DNA from: Planococcus liqunii
GTDB taxonomy: Bacteria; Bacillota; Bacilli; Bacillales_A; Planococcaceae
Reading direction: 5' to 3'
Length of the DNA: 64,000 nucleotides
NCBI RefSeq assembly: GCF_030413595.1
Contig: NZ_CP129238.1
Coordinates: forward strand, 3,844,001 to 3,908,000
Shown in pieces: positions 33,975-41,242 of this stretch. The translations under genes were made by a program, and so were the position numbers. The stretch's first letter is position 1; each line of letters opens with the position of its first letter. The notes beneath the pieces are model-generated. The model was not told the DNA's origin, did no database searches, and saw nothing but the letters and a program-made list of their open reading frames with translations.

Positions 33975-34847
33975 ATGAACGAACGCGACTGGCTTATTTT
34001 AAAAGTGCTATATGAAAAAAAGAATATCACAAAAACGGCCGAAAGTTTGTATATTTCTCAGCCTTCCTTAACCAAACGAATTCAGCAAATAGAACAGGAA
34101 TACGGACGGACTCTTGTTGTCCGCGGAGCGAAAGGCGTCCAATTCACCGCAGAAGGCGAATACCTGGCAAAATGCGCAGATGAAATGCTCGAGCGCCTTT
34201 ACCGGATTAAGGATCATATCCTAGACATGGGCGAGGAGGTCAGCGGCACTTTACGGTTGGGTGTTTCAAATTATATCACCCGGCACAAACTGCCCGTCCT
34301 GCTCAAACTATTCGGAGAACAATTCCCGAAAGTGAATTATAAAGTACACACAGGTTGGAGCCGGGACGTATTTAACCTTGTTTATAACCAGGAAGTTCAT
34401 GCCGGAATTGTACGCGGTGATTATAACTGGTCCGGACCCAAACAGCTTTTGTTCGAAGAAAATCTTTGCATCGTTTCGAAAGAAAAAATCGTTCTTCATG
34501 ACTTGCCTTCCGTGCCGAGGATTGAGTATGAAACAGACAGTCTTTTAAAAAAGATGATCGACCATTGGTGGAGCGGCACATTTTCAAAGCCGCCGCTGCT
34601 TGGAATGGAAGTAGACAAAGCAGACACCTGCAAAGAAATGGTGTTGAATGGACTTGGGTACGGCATTCTTCCCAGTGTTCTTGTTGAACATTCGGAAGGC
34701 CTTCATCAAATCAACTTGAAGGACGAATTTGGAAATCCGTTAGTTAGAAGAACATGGCTGCTTTATCATGAAGAAGCTCTTCAATCGAAAGCAGCTAAAG
34801 AATTTATTCAGTTTGTGCAGACAATCGATTTTAAAAATCAATTATAA
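33975..34847 (+). CDS. LysR family transcriptional regulator
   Basis: 290 aa: an N-terminal winged HTH (WLILKVLYEKKNITKTAESLYISQPSLTKRIQQIEQEYG, residues 5-43) and a periplasmic-binding-like effector domain (about 90-285). LysR proteins usually activate a neighbouring operon in response to a metabolite. The next gene in the same direction is an AEC transporter, now separated by the inserted element B, and is the plausible target. The stop codon overlaps the start of its terminator. Confidence 0.9.
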   Translation: MNERDWLILKVLYEKKNITKTAESLYISQPSLTKRIQQIEQEYGRTLVVRGAKGVQFTAEGEYLAKCADEMLERLYRIKDHILDMGEEVSGTLRLGVSNYITRHKLPVLLKLFGEQFPKVNYKVHTGWSRDVFNLVYNQEVHAGIVRGDYNWSGPKQLLFEENLCIVSKEKIVLHDLPSVPRIEYETDSLLKKMIDHWWSGTFSKPPLLGMEVDKADTCKEMVLNGLGYGILPSVLVEHSEGLHQINLKDEFGNPLVRRTWLLYHEEALQSKAAKEFIQFVQTIDFKNQL

Positions 34848-34878
34848 AAAGAGCGGGGATTTATTCCCCGCTCTTTTT
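34847..34878 (+). terminator. LysR terminator, left copy of 32-bp direct repeat flanking element B
   Basis: AAAAGAGCGGGGA / TCCCCGCTCTTTTT hairpin with T5, immediately after the LysR stop. The same 32 bp recur at 35515-35546. Confidence 0.9.
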
Positions 34879-35007
34879 AGGCTGTTGAGAAACAAGTGAA
34901 GCCTTTATTCATTTCGCTCCAAATGGACGCTTTCCGCGGGCACGGCTTCAGCCGCTTCCTTCGCTGCGCTCCGTCCAGGGTCTTCAGCTCGTGCTGCTCC
35001 CGCAGGA

Positions 35008-35064
35008 AACAAGACTGCGAAGCAGACTTGTTTGCGACGAAGCTAGCGCAGCGATGCAGGAGCA
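35008..35064 (+). repeat. Nested repeat module 1 in element B
   Basis: Near-palindrome AACAAGACTGC-GAA-GCAGACTTGTT (one mismatch, 35008-35032), then TGCGAC and the core GAAGCTAGCGCAGCGATGCA (ending 35058), then one hexamer GGAGCA. It is absent from the matching place in element A. Confidence 0.7.
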
Positions 35065-35310
35065 CAATGTTTGCCCTCGCCACTTTCCGCTTCATTCCGT
35101 TCACTGTTTTAATAAAGTTCCCTTTTATTATAAAAAGTGAAAGAGTAGGCATGTTATTTATTCATTGCTCTCCTTCGATATGGAGCAAATCAGCGTAGAA
35201 AACACTGCTGCTCCTGCGCAAGCTCGTCGCAAAGACTTAGCCTCGCAGGCTTCGGCTAATGTCTTGCCTGCGGGGCAGCGTAAGCGACGAGACAGCCGAG
35301 CCCCCGCAAG

Positions 35311-35411
35311 AAATGATTGGGCTTTGCCCAATCATTTGCGACGAAGCTAGCGCAGCGATGCAACGCTCTTTCATGTTTCGAAGCTAGCGAAGCGATGCAG
35401 AAACAGGAGCA
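35311..35411 (+). repeat. Nested repeat module 2 in element B
   Basis: Perfect palindrome AAATGATTGGGC-TTT-GCCCAATCATTT (35311-35337), TGCGAC plus core (ending 35362), a second core GAAGCTAGCGAAGCGATGCA (35380-35399), then hexamers GAAACA and GGAGCA. Order and internal CATGT spacer match the copy at 15248-15371. Confidence 0.7.
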
Positions 35412-35514
35412 CAAGGTTTTCGCAGCGGCTGAGGAGGCTTGGCGGCTCGCCCGCGGCAAGCGCAGCTGGGTTGCGGAATATCGGGTAATAAGTTATGTCT
35501 TTCTCGACAAGCTG

Positions 35515-35548
35515 AAAAGAGCGGGGATTTATTCCCCGCTCTTTTTTT
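35515..35548 (+). terminator. Terminator hairpin, right copy of 32-bp direct repeat
   Basis: Exact copy of the LysR terminator, here with T7, 171 bp before the AEC transporter start. Confidence 0.9.
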
Positions 35549-35719
35549 ATGTAATTTCTTCTGCCTTCCGCTATTCCTTTTTTCTATGCCTATCCATCCA
35601 CTATCGGTATTTTAATTAGCTTCTTAATCGGCTTATGATTAATAGCAGAACTCCAAATAAGATGGATAACTTAGAAACCAGAAGCATTGATCGTTTTTTC
35701 GGAAGGGAAGAAACCGCAT

Positions 35720-36649
35720 ATGGAAGTTTTATTGCTCATTATCGTCAACGTCATTTTGCCGGTCTTTCTGCTGATTGGTGCAGGCGCTGTTCTTCATATC
35801 CGCTATTCACTGGATATGAATACCTTGGCAAAATTGAATACGTATCTTTTAATGCCGGCCCTCAGCTTCGTTAATATTTATCAGAATGAAATAGATGCCC
35901 ATACGCTGTTTCATGTCCTCAGCTTTTTAATCCTCCAAAGCCTTTGTTTGATGGCTTTGAGTGCCGGGATAGCAAAAGCGGCTAAATTCGATAATAGCCT
36001 CTCCGCGACTTTTAAAAATAGCGTGGTCCTCGTCAATTCCGGCAATTTTGGCTTGCCGATCAGTCAGCTGGTCTTTCATCAAAACCCTTTAGGGTTGTCC
36101 ATTCAGATTATCGTCTTGATTTTCCAGAATCTGCTTACTTATACATATGGCTTGTATAATTCCGTATCGGTCAATACCAAGGGGCTGCAGGCAATGAAGG
36201 TCTTCCTGAAAAATCCGGTCATCTACGCTTTTTTGGCCGGCCTTCTTTGCCACTCTCTATCCATCCAGATTCCAGGCTTTGTCTGGACGCCGATTGAAAA
36301 TCTAGCTGCTGCATTTCTGACACTAGCTTTGGTCACACTCGGCGCACAGAGCGCCTCGCTAAAGCTGATCCGGTTTTCGTTGCCGCTGATTTTAAGTATC
36401 GTTGGCCGCCTGATTCTTTCCCCGGTCATCGCCATCATGGTGATTTTGACATTGGGCCTTGAAGGGACTACAGCACAGGCCTTATTCATCGCCAGCTCTT
36501 TTCCGACTTCCAGAAACAGTTCTCTTTTCGCTCTGGAATATGGAAATCATCCCCAATACGCTGCGCAGGCTGTGCTGATGTCTACTGTATTCAGCATTGC
36601 TACGGTGACTGTAATTGTTTATTCGGCAAAAATATTATTTCCAGGATAG
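35720..36649 (+). CDS. AEC family (auxin efflux carrier-type) transporter
   Basis: 309 aa with about ten membrane helices in two five-helix repeats. Typical motifs are LNTYLLMPALSFVNIY in the first bundle and SFPTSRNSSLFALEYG near the end. AEC proteins export or import small organic acids such as malate or malonate; the substrate is unknown. GGAAGGGAAG precedes the ATG at 35720; an upstream frame from 35687 is less likely. The LysR gene upstream is the probable regulator. Confidence 0.85.
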   Translation: MEVLLLIIVNVILPVFLLIGAGAVLHIRYSLDMNTLAKLNTYLLMPALSFVNIYQNEIDAHTLFHVLSFLILQSLCLMALSAGIAKAAKFDNSLSATFKNSVVLVNSGNFGLPISQLVFHQNPLGLSIQIIVLIFQNLLTYTYGLYNSVSVNTKGLQAMKVFLKNPVIYAFLAGLLCHSLSIQIPGFVWTPIENLAAAFLTLALVTLGAQSASLKLIRFSLPLILSIVGRLILSPVIAIMVILTLGLEGTTAQALFIASSFPTSRNSSLFALEYGNHPQYAAQAVLMSTVFSIATVTVIVYSAKILFPG

Positions 36650-36671
36650 CTCCACTTTGTGGGACTGGCGC

Positions 36672-37610
36672 TTATGAAAGCAGTTTGACAACTTGCCGCG
36701 AAATATCATGTGTATTGATGGCCGATTCCACTTGGCCAGCTTTTACGCAATCCATGAATTCCTTTAACTCGTAATACATCGTTTCATAATCCTGCGGAAT
36801 GGAAAGGTCTTCCGTCCGGCCGTCGCGGTATTTAATGATAACTTGGCGCGGGTCGCTGATTTTATTGATTTCGATGACGCCTTCTTCGCCCTGGATTTCG
36901 CACGGCACATACGAGTCGGTGATTTTCGAATACATGACGATTGCTTCAAATTCTTTATAGGCCAGGATCATGCTGCCTTGCCCGTCTGCTCCCGTCGACA
37001 AGGAATAGCTATTCGCCAGGACTTTTTCCGGTTCACCGACAAGATGGATAATTGGCGCGATGCAGTAGACCCCAAGATCCATTTTTGCGCCGTTCCCGAA
37101 TTCCGGTTTAAAGGCGTTTTCAATAATGCCTTCTTTGTACTTGTCGTAGCGGGAAGAATACTGGTTGAAATGGAACACAAGACGCCGTATCTGGCCAATC
37201 TTATGCAGGTTCTTTTTCAAGTTCAAGAAAGTCGGCGCAACCGTCGATTTCATCGCTTCCATATATGTAGTTTGGTGTTTTCGGGAAACTTCCACAATGC
37301 GCTCCATTTCCGCTTCAGAAATCACTGCAGGCTTTTCGCATAGCACGTGAATGCCGTGTTCCAACGCCAAAACACTTTGTTCCACGTGAAACGAATTGGG
37401 AGATGCAATATAAACCGCATCGATTTTTCCGCTTTGGAACATCTTGGCCATATCCGTATACACGGCTTCCACGCCGTATTTTTCCGCAAACTCCCTGCCC
37501 CGTTCTTCCGTTCGGGAATAAACAGCCCCCACACTAAACTCAGGCAAATCTTTTGCCGCTTTAAGCAGCCGGTCGGTAATCCAGTTTGTTCCGATAATGC
37601 CGAATCTCAT
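36672..37610 (-). CDS. Gfo/Idh/MocA family oxidoreductase
   Basis: 312 aa: an N-terminal Rossmann domain (FGIIGTNWITDRLL, residues 3-16), the family motif HVLCEKPA (EKP at 92-94) with the catalytic Lys93, and a C-terminal beta-sheet domain. Members oxidise or reduce sugars, inositols or related alcohols with NAD(P). A possible His donor lies in YCIAPIIHLVG. It is a single gene with no sugar pathway next to it, so the substrate is open. Confidence 0.88.
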   Translation of the reverse strand: MRFGIIGTNWITDRLLKAAKDLPEFSVGAVYSRTEERGREFAEKYGVEAVYTDMAKMFQSGKIDAVYIASPNSFHVEQSVLALEHGIHVLCEKPAVISEAEMERIVEVSRKHQTTYMEAMKSTVAPTFLNLKKNLHKIGQIRRLVFHFNQYSSRYDKYKEGIIENAFKPEFGNGAKMDLGVYCIAPIIHLVGEPEKVLANSYSLSTGADGQGSMILAYKEFEAIVMYSKITDSYVPCEIQGEEGVIEINKISDPRQVIIKYRDGRTEDLSIPQDYETMYYELKEFMDCVKAGQVESAINTHDISRQVVKLLS

Positions 37611-37804
37611 CCACTATTCTCCCCTTCTTGGTTCTAAAACTTATTCTTTTTCCAATATACTAAGCTCTTAAAAATTTAGCCAGTTTCTGCAAGATGTCTC
37701 CATGCTCTTTTAAATATACACCTGGACTAATACTAACAGACCGACAAAGTTTGATGTTAAAAGCACCAACTGCATGCGCTACGCCGTTGATGCTTCTTTT
37801 CAAT

Positions 37805-38488
37805 TTATATTTTATTGCGGATCGAAAAAGTGTATTGGACATTGGCAATGATGAGAATAAGCGCAACGACGAAAATTGCAAATAGTTGAGAAACGCCTGT
37901 GCTAACAGAATAGATGATCAACAAAAGCAGCGCTATAAACAAAGCAAGATTCATGGTGTTATGTGTACGGTACAGCCCTTCCAACATGACGTGCCGTTCC
38001 CCTTCATCTGAAACCGCCAATAATTTCTTGGCATAATCTTTCTCCCCTGGTTCCGGCAAGTCGCGTTCTGGATAAATCAACTGGATCAATCCCGAAGCGA
38101 CGATTGAAACCACGATGGCACCGATCAATGTTGCACCCGCTGCAATTACTGCCCACACCGGCTGTTCGGTAATAACGGCAATTCCTATAGCCACCACACT
38201 GAGCACCATTGCCACAACGGAACCCAAGGTAATGTCACTGTAGCTTTTGTATTGTTTCGAATCGAGTTCGTCTTCTTCCTCGCCTTTTAGCTGAAGTTTC
38301 GTTTTTTTCTTGACCCGGAGGATAGTTGCCATGCTGAATACCAGCAACAACGCGGCGATGCCTGCTATAAGCAGCGTCAGTTCCAACCCGAAACTTGAAA
38401 AATCACTCGTAAAGTCAATGGACAGTGCGAAATACATTCCAAAGAAGCCGACAACTCCGCCGATCAGTATTTGAAAAATTTGCTTCAT
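37805..38488 (-). CDS. DUF3169 membrane protein, partner of XRE regulator
   Basis: 227 aa with six membrane helices in three pairs (about 5-27, 36-58; 90-108, 115-140; 178-198, 203-220), joined by charged cytosolic loops containing EEEDELDSKQYKSYSD and PEPGEKDYAKKLL. This pattern fits DUF3169 proteins found beside small XRE regulators in Firmicutes. Its start overlaps the regulator stop by 4 bp. Function unknown; sensing or immunity roles are speculation. Confidence 0.75.
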   Translation of the reverse strand: MKQIFQILIGGVVGFFGMYFALSIDFTSDFSSFGLELTLLIAGIAALLLVFSMATILRVKKKTKLQLKGEEEDELDSKQYKSYSDITLGSVVAMVLSVVAIGIAVITEQPVWAVIAAGATLIGAIVVSIVASGLIQLIYPERDLPEPGEKDYAKKLLAVSDEGERHVMLEGLYRTHNTMNLALFIALLLLIIYSVSTGVSQLFAIFVVALILIIANVQYTFSIRNKI

Positions 38489-38691
38489 TCTACTTCCTCC
38501 TCTGTAAATATAAAAATATTTTCAATCTGTTCGTCAAAAATCCGCGCAATTCGGACGGCAATGAGCAAAGACGGCACAAATTCTTCACGCTCAATCAAAC
38601 TAATGGTCTGTCTGGAAACTTTCGCCCGTTTCGCCAGCTCCGTCTGATTCAGACCATCGCGTGCACGCAATTCCTTCAATCTTGTTCTCAT
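38485..38691 (-). CDS. Small XRE-family transcriptional regulator
   Basis: 68 aa, a single HTH_3 domain: LKELRARDGLNQTELAKRAKVSRQTISLIEREEFVPSLLIAVRIARIFD. The C-terminal tail ENIFIFTEEEVE is typical of the YozG/YgzD type. It is the first gene of a two-gene operon with the DUF3169 membrane protein and probably represses it. Confidence 0.9.
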   Translation of the reverse strand: MRTRLKELRARDGLNQTELAKRAKVSRQTISLIEREEFVPSLLIAVRIARIFDEQIENIFIFTEEEVE

Positions 38692-38789
38692 AAGCTCACC
38701 TCTTAACGAAAGTGTACAATAAACCTTTCAAAATGACAAGTAAAATTGTCAAAAAGAGCTGTTTGTTTGTCATTTTTATAATAAAAAAA

Positions 38790-38848
38790 GCCCTTATCCA
38801 TTCGGCTTGATGCACTCCATAAAGAAGGCATCAATGAATGATAAGGGT
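38790..38848 (-). terminator. Terminator of galactitol-type PTS operon
   Basis: A long interrupted stem, CCCTTATC(C)ATTC … GATGC / GCATC … GAATGATAAGGG, followed on the minus strand by TTTTTTTAT; 12 bp after the EIIB stop. Confidence 0.85.
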
Positions 38849-38860
38849 CTTTTATTTGTT

Positions 38861-39145
38861 CTACCGTTTAATCTCTGCCAACACTTTCTCGTACATGCTT
38901 TCAATGCCGATGCCGGTCAGAAGCGGAACGCCGTCAATGACTTTGTCGCGGATTTTGTCCGGCACCAATGTGGTCGACAGGACGACATCGTATTCATCGA
39001 TGCGGTTGATCTCATCGCTTACTTTGGACTGGTAAATCTTCACTTCCTGGCTCAAATTGTTTTCTTTCAGCCATTCCTCCACTTTGCCTTTTACAACGGT
39101 TGACGTCGCAATGCCCGTTCCGCACATAATCAATAGTTTTTTCAT
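38861..39145 (-). CDS. PTS EIIB component, galactitol family
   Basis: 94 aa. The phosphocysteine loop is IMCGTGIATST (Cys8) at the end of beta-1, as in GatB-type EIIB domains. It starts immediately after the EIIC stop with GGAAGGG-AGAGGG upstream, so the two are coupled. It passes phosphate from EIIA to the sugar alcohol during transport. Sugar unknown. Confidence 0.9.
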   Translation of the reverse strand: MKKLLIMCGTGIATSTVVKGKVEEWLKENNLSQEVKIYQSKVSDEINRIDEYDVVLSTTLVPDKIRDKVIDGVPLLTGIGIESMYEKVLAEIKR

Positions 39146-40522
39146 TTAAACCCTCTTCCCTTCCACTGTTTCATCTTTTACTTTTTCTGCATCTGGATGA
39201 TCGCGCTTTGGCTTGATCTTGTTCTGGTAAATCAAACCGAACAGAATGAGCAGCCCGAGCGCCGACATGCCGTACCAGCTGAGGATTTTCGGAATCCATA
39301 CGAATATGAAGGTCGTCCATACCGCTCCGTCAATCAACGAAGAAATGCTGCTGTTCTCTCCCATGTCAAAGTTGGAAGCGATTGCCGCTTCTGTAAACAG
39401 CGGTGCAATCCATGTAGCGATGTATAAGCCGATTCCGATATAGACGGTCCCGCCGATGACGGTACGGATGATATTCCCTCTGAAAATCGGCACCATCAAG
39501 CAGATCAGGAATGGAATCGAAGCCAGATCGGCAAACGGCAGCACCGAGTTCCCAGGCAGCAGCACCGCCAGGAAAATCGTAATGGGAATCAGCAGCAGCG
39601 CCGATGACAAAACCGCCGGATGGCCAATTGCCAGGGCACTATCCATCCCGATATACAAGTCTCTTCCCGGGAAGCGCTTTTTAACAAATGCGCCGGCTGC
39701 TTCTGACACAGGCGTTAACCCTTCCATCAACAGCGCCACCATGCGCGGCAGGAGCACCATGACAGCACCGGTCTGAATAGCCAGCTGAAGGATGCCCGGA
39801 ATGTCATAGCCGGCCAGAATCCCGATCAGGATCCCGATCAGCACACCAATGATGGTCGAATCCCCTAAAATGCCAAGCCGTTTCTGGATGGTTTCGGGAT
39901 CTGCCTCCAGTTTATTAAAGCCCGGAATCCGGTCGAATACCCAGTTCATCGGGATTGCCAGAAAGGCCGATGGTGCGGAAGTTCCGTGTGGAAACGTGAT
40001 GTTCTGGAAGCCGTAAAAGCGTTCAATGTATTTGGCCAATACATCCGCCATAAGATACAGCAGCAGCAAATGCACAATGATGGTCAGGATGCCGAGCCAA
40101 AAATCGTTCGTCAAAGCGTAAACCAACGACCCGGTTAATGCGACATGCCAGAAGTTCCAGATATCGACGTTCAAGGTTTTCGTCAAACCGAACGTCAACA
40201 GCAGGATATTAACGCCGACGCCAAGCGGAATCGCCAGACTGCCGAGAGACGTTCCATACGCAATCGCCGCAGCTGCCGGCCAACCGACATCAATTGTGCT
40301 CAAGTTAAACCCGAAATTGTCGACCATCGCCTGAGCTGCCGGCCCGAGGCTATCTACCAGCAAACCGATGACCAGGTTGATTCCGACAAACCCAATGCCG
40401 ACAATAATCCCGGCACGGAGCGCTTTCCCCGGTTTTGTTCCCAGAGCCAGCGCAAAAATGAAAATTAAGATTGGCAGTAAGACTGTGGCACCCAGATCAA
40501 CGAACCATTGCAGAAACCCCAT
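39146..40522 (-). CDS. PTS EIIC permease, galactitol family
   Basis: 458 aa with about ten to twelve membrane helices. The pattern FGFNLSTIDVGWPAAAAIAYG, the HGTSAPSAFLAIPMNWVFDRIPG loop and GLTPVSEAAGAFVKKRFPGRDLYIGMDSALAIGHP are typical of the Gat-type EIIC family. It imports and phosphorylates a polyol or pentitol-like substrate together with the flanking EIIA and EIIB. The order is EIIA, EIIC, EIIB. Confidence 0.9.
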   Translation of the reverse strand: MGFLQWFVDLGATVLLPILIFIFALALGTKPGKALRAGIIVGIGFVGINLVIGLLVDSLGPAAQAMVDNFGFNLSTIDVGWPAAAAIAYGTSLGSLAIPLGVGVNILLLTFGLTKTLNVDIWNFWHVALTGSLVYALTNDFWLGILTIIVHLLLLYLMADVLAKYIERFYGFQNITFPHGTSAPSAFLAIPMNWVFDRIPGFNKLEADPETIQKRLGILGDSTIIGVLIGILIGILAGYDIPGILQLAIQTGAVMVLLPRMVALLMEGLTPVSEAAGAFVKKRFPGRDLYIGMDSALAIGHPAVLSSALLLIPITIFLAVLLPGNSVLPFADLASIPFLICLMVPIFRGNIIRTVIGGTVYIGIGLYIATWIAPLFTEAAIASNFDMGENSSISSLIDGAVWTTFIFVWIPKILSWYGMSALGLLILFGLIYQNKIKPKRDHPDAEKVKDETVEGKRV

Positions 40523-40565
40523 CGTGTTCCCTCCTTAATTCAATTTTTTGCGTTCTAAGCGTTTT

Positions 40566-41030
40566 TTAAGCTTTGCTTCCCTTGCCTGCGACCAGTTCAT
40601 TCAGCTCTTGTGCGTCTTTCACGCTGGCCAATTGGGATACGGTTTCCGCATCCTGGAATAAGCCGACCAGTTTTTGCAGCGTCTCTAATTGGTCAGCCGG
40701 TTTTTTCAACGCCAGCATAAACACCAGCTTTACTTCCACTTCTACATCTCCCTGCCCCATAGCCGTAAACCTCACCGGATTTTTCAAGGATGCAAAAGCG
40801 ATTTTCGATTCATTGACCATATCTCCGTCGGTATGAGGAATCGCAACCCCGTAAGGCTGAGTCGGCAATCCTGTCGGGTAGGACGCTTCCCGCTGAAGAA
40901 CACTTTTCACAAACCCTTCTTTTACAAACCCTTTATCCAGCAATTTGTTTCCGAGCAGTTCCAGCACTTCTTCCTTGGAAACCGCTTCCACATTGATCAG
41001 CGTCAATTCTTTGTCTAATTTCACGTTCAC
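40566..41030 (-). CDS. PTS EIIA component, fructose/mannitol-like fold
   Basis: 154 aa of the PTS EIIA type-2 fold with the phosphohistidine motif YGVAIPHTDGD (His66). It is the promoter-proximal gene of the PTS operon; AGGAGG lies shortly before GTG codons at 41030 and 41024, either of which could start. A near-consensus cre site about 100 bp upstream suggests CcpA control. No antiterminator or DeoR regulator is adjacent. Confidence 0.88.
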   Translation of the reverse strand: MNVKLDKELTLINVEAVSKEEVLELLGNKLLDKGFVKEGFVKSVLQREASYPTGLPTQPYGVAIPHTDGDMVNESKIAFASLKNPVRFTAMGQGDVEVEVKLVFMLALKKPADQLETLQKLVGLFQDAETVSQLASVKDAQELNELVAGKGSKA

Positions 41031-41127
41031 TCCCCCTCCTGTCCGTGTAAATCAGCGCAGTGCTTCTAGAAATGTTCCGTTCACTTACAATTGTTCCAGC
41101 ACGGCACATTTGATGTCACTTACATTA

Positions 41128-41141
41128 TAAAAGCGCTTTCA
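41128..41141 (-). promoter_or_regulatory. cre site (CcpA) upstream of PTS operon
   Basis: On the minus strand TGAAAGCGCTTTTA matches TGWAARCGYTWNCW at all but one position and is nearly palindromic. Confidence 0.7.
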
Positions 41142-41186
41142 CAAATAAGCAATAAACATTTGCAATATTTAAAAAATGATAAATAT

Positions 41187-41227
41187 AAAAGGGGATCCTT
41201 CTCCTTTAATCTGAGAAGGATCCTCTT
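41187..41227 (-). terminator. Terminator of YnjBCD-like ABC operon
   Basis: GGATCCTTCTC / GAGAAGGATCC (11 bp, 9-nt loop) with flanking A/T pairs and CCTTTTATAT after it on the minus strand; 16 bp after the ATPase stop. Confidence 0.85.
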
Positions 41228-41242
41228 TTGCAGTTCCGAAAT

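Larger units (their letters stand above)
34879..35514. mobile_element. Element B: 636-bp non-coding element in the LysR terminator
   Basis: A relative of element A with the same ends (AGGCTGTTGAGAAA; right end in reverse CAGCTTGTCGAGAAA), the same subterminal inverted repeats and about 80% similar core. It lies between two exact 32-bp copies of the LysR terminator. It is longer because of two insertions relative to A (35008-35075 and 35311-35417), each a palindrome followed by GAAGCTAGCG-type units. No frame is shared with A, so it is non-coding. Confidence 0.8.

Noticed and set aside
34896..35619. Open frames of 60-100 codons across element B
   Set aside because: They run through nested palindromes and terminator copies and share nothing with frames in element A.
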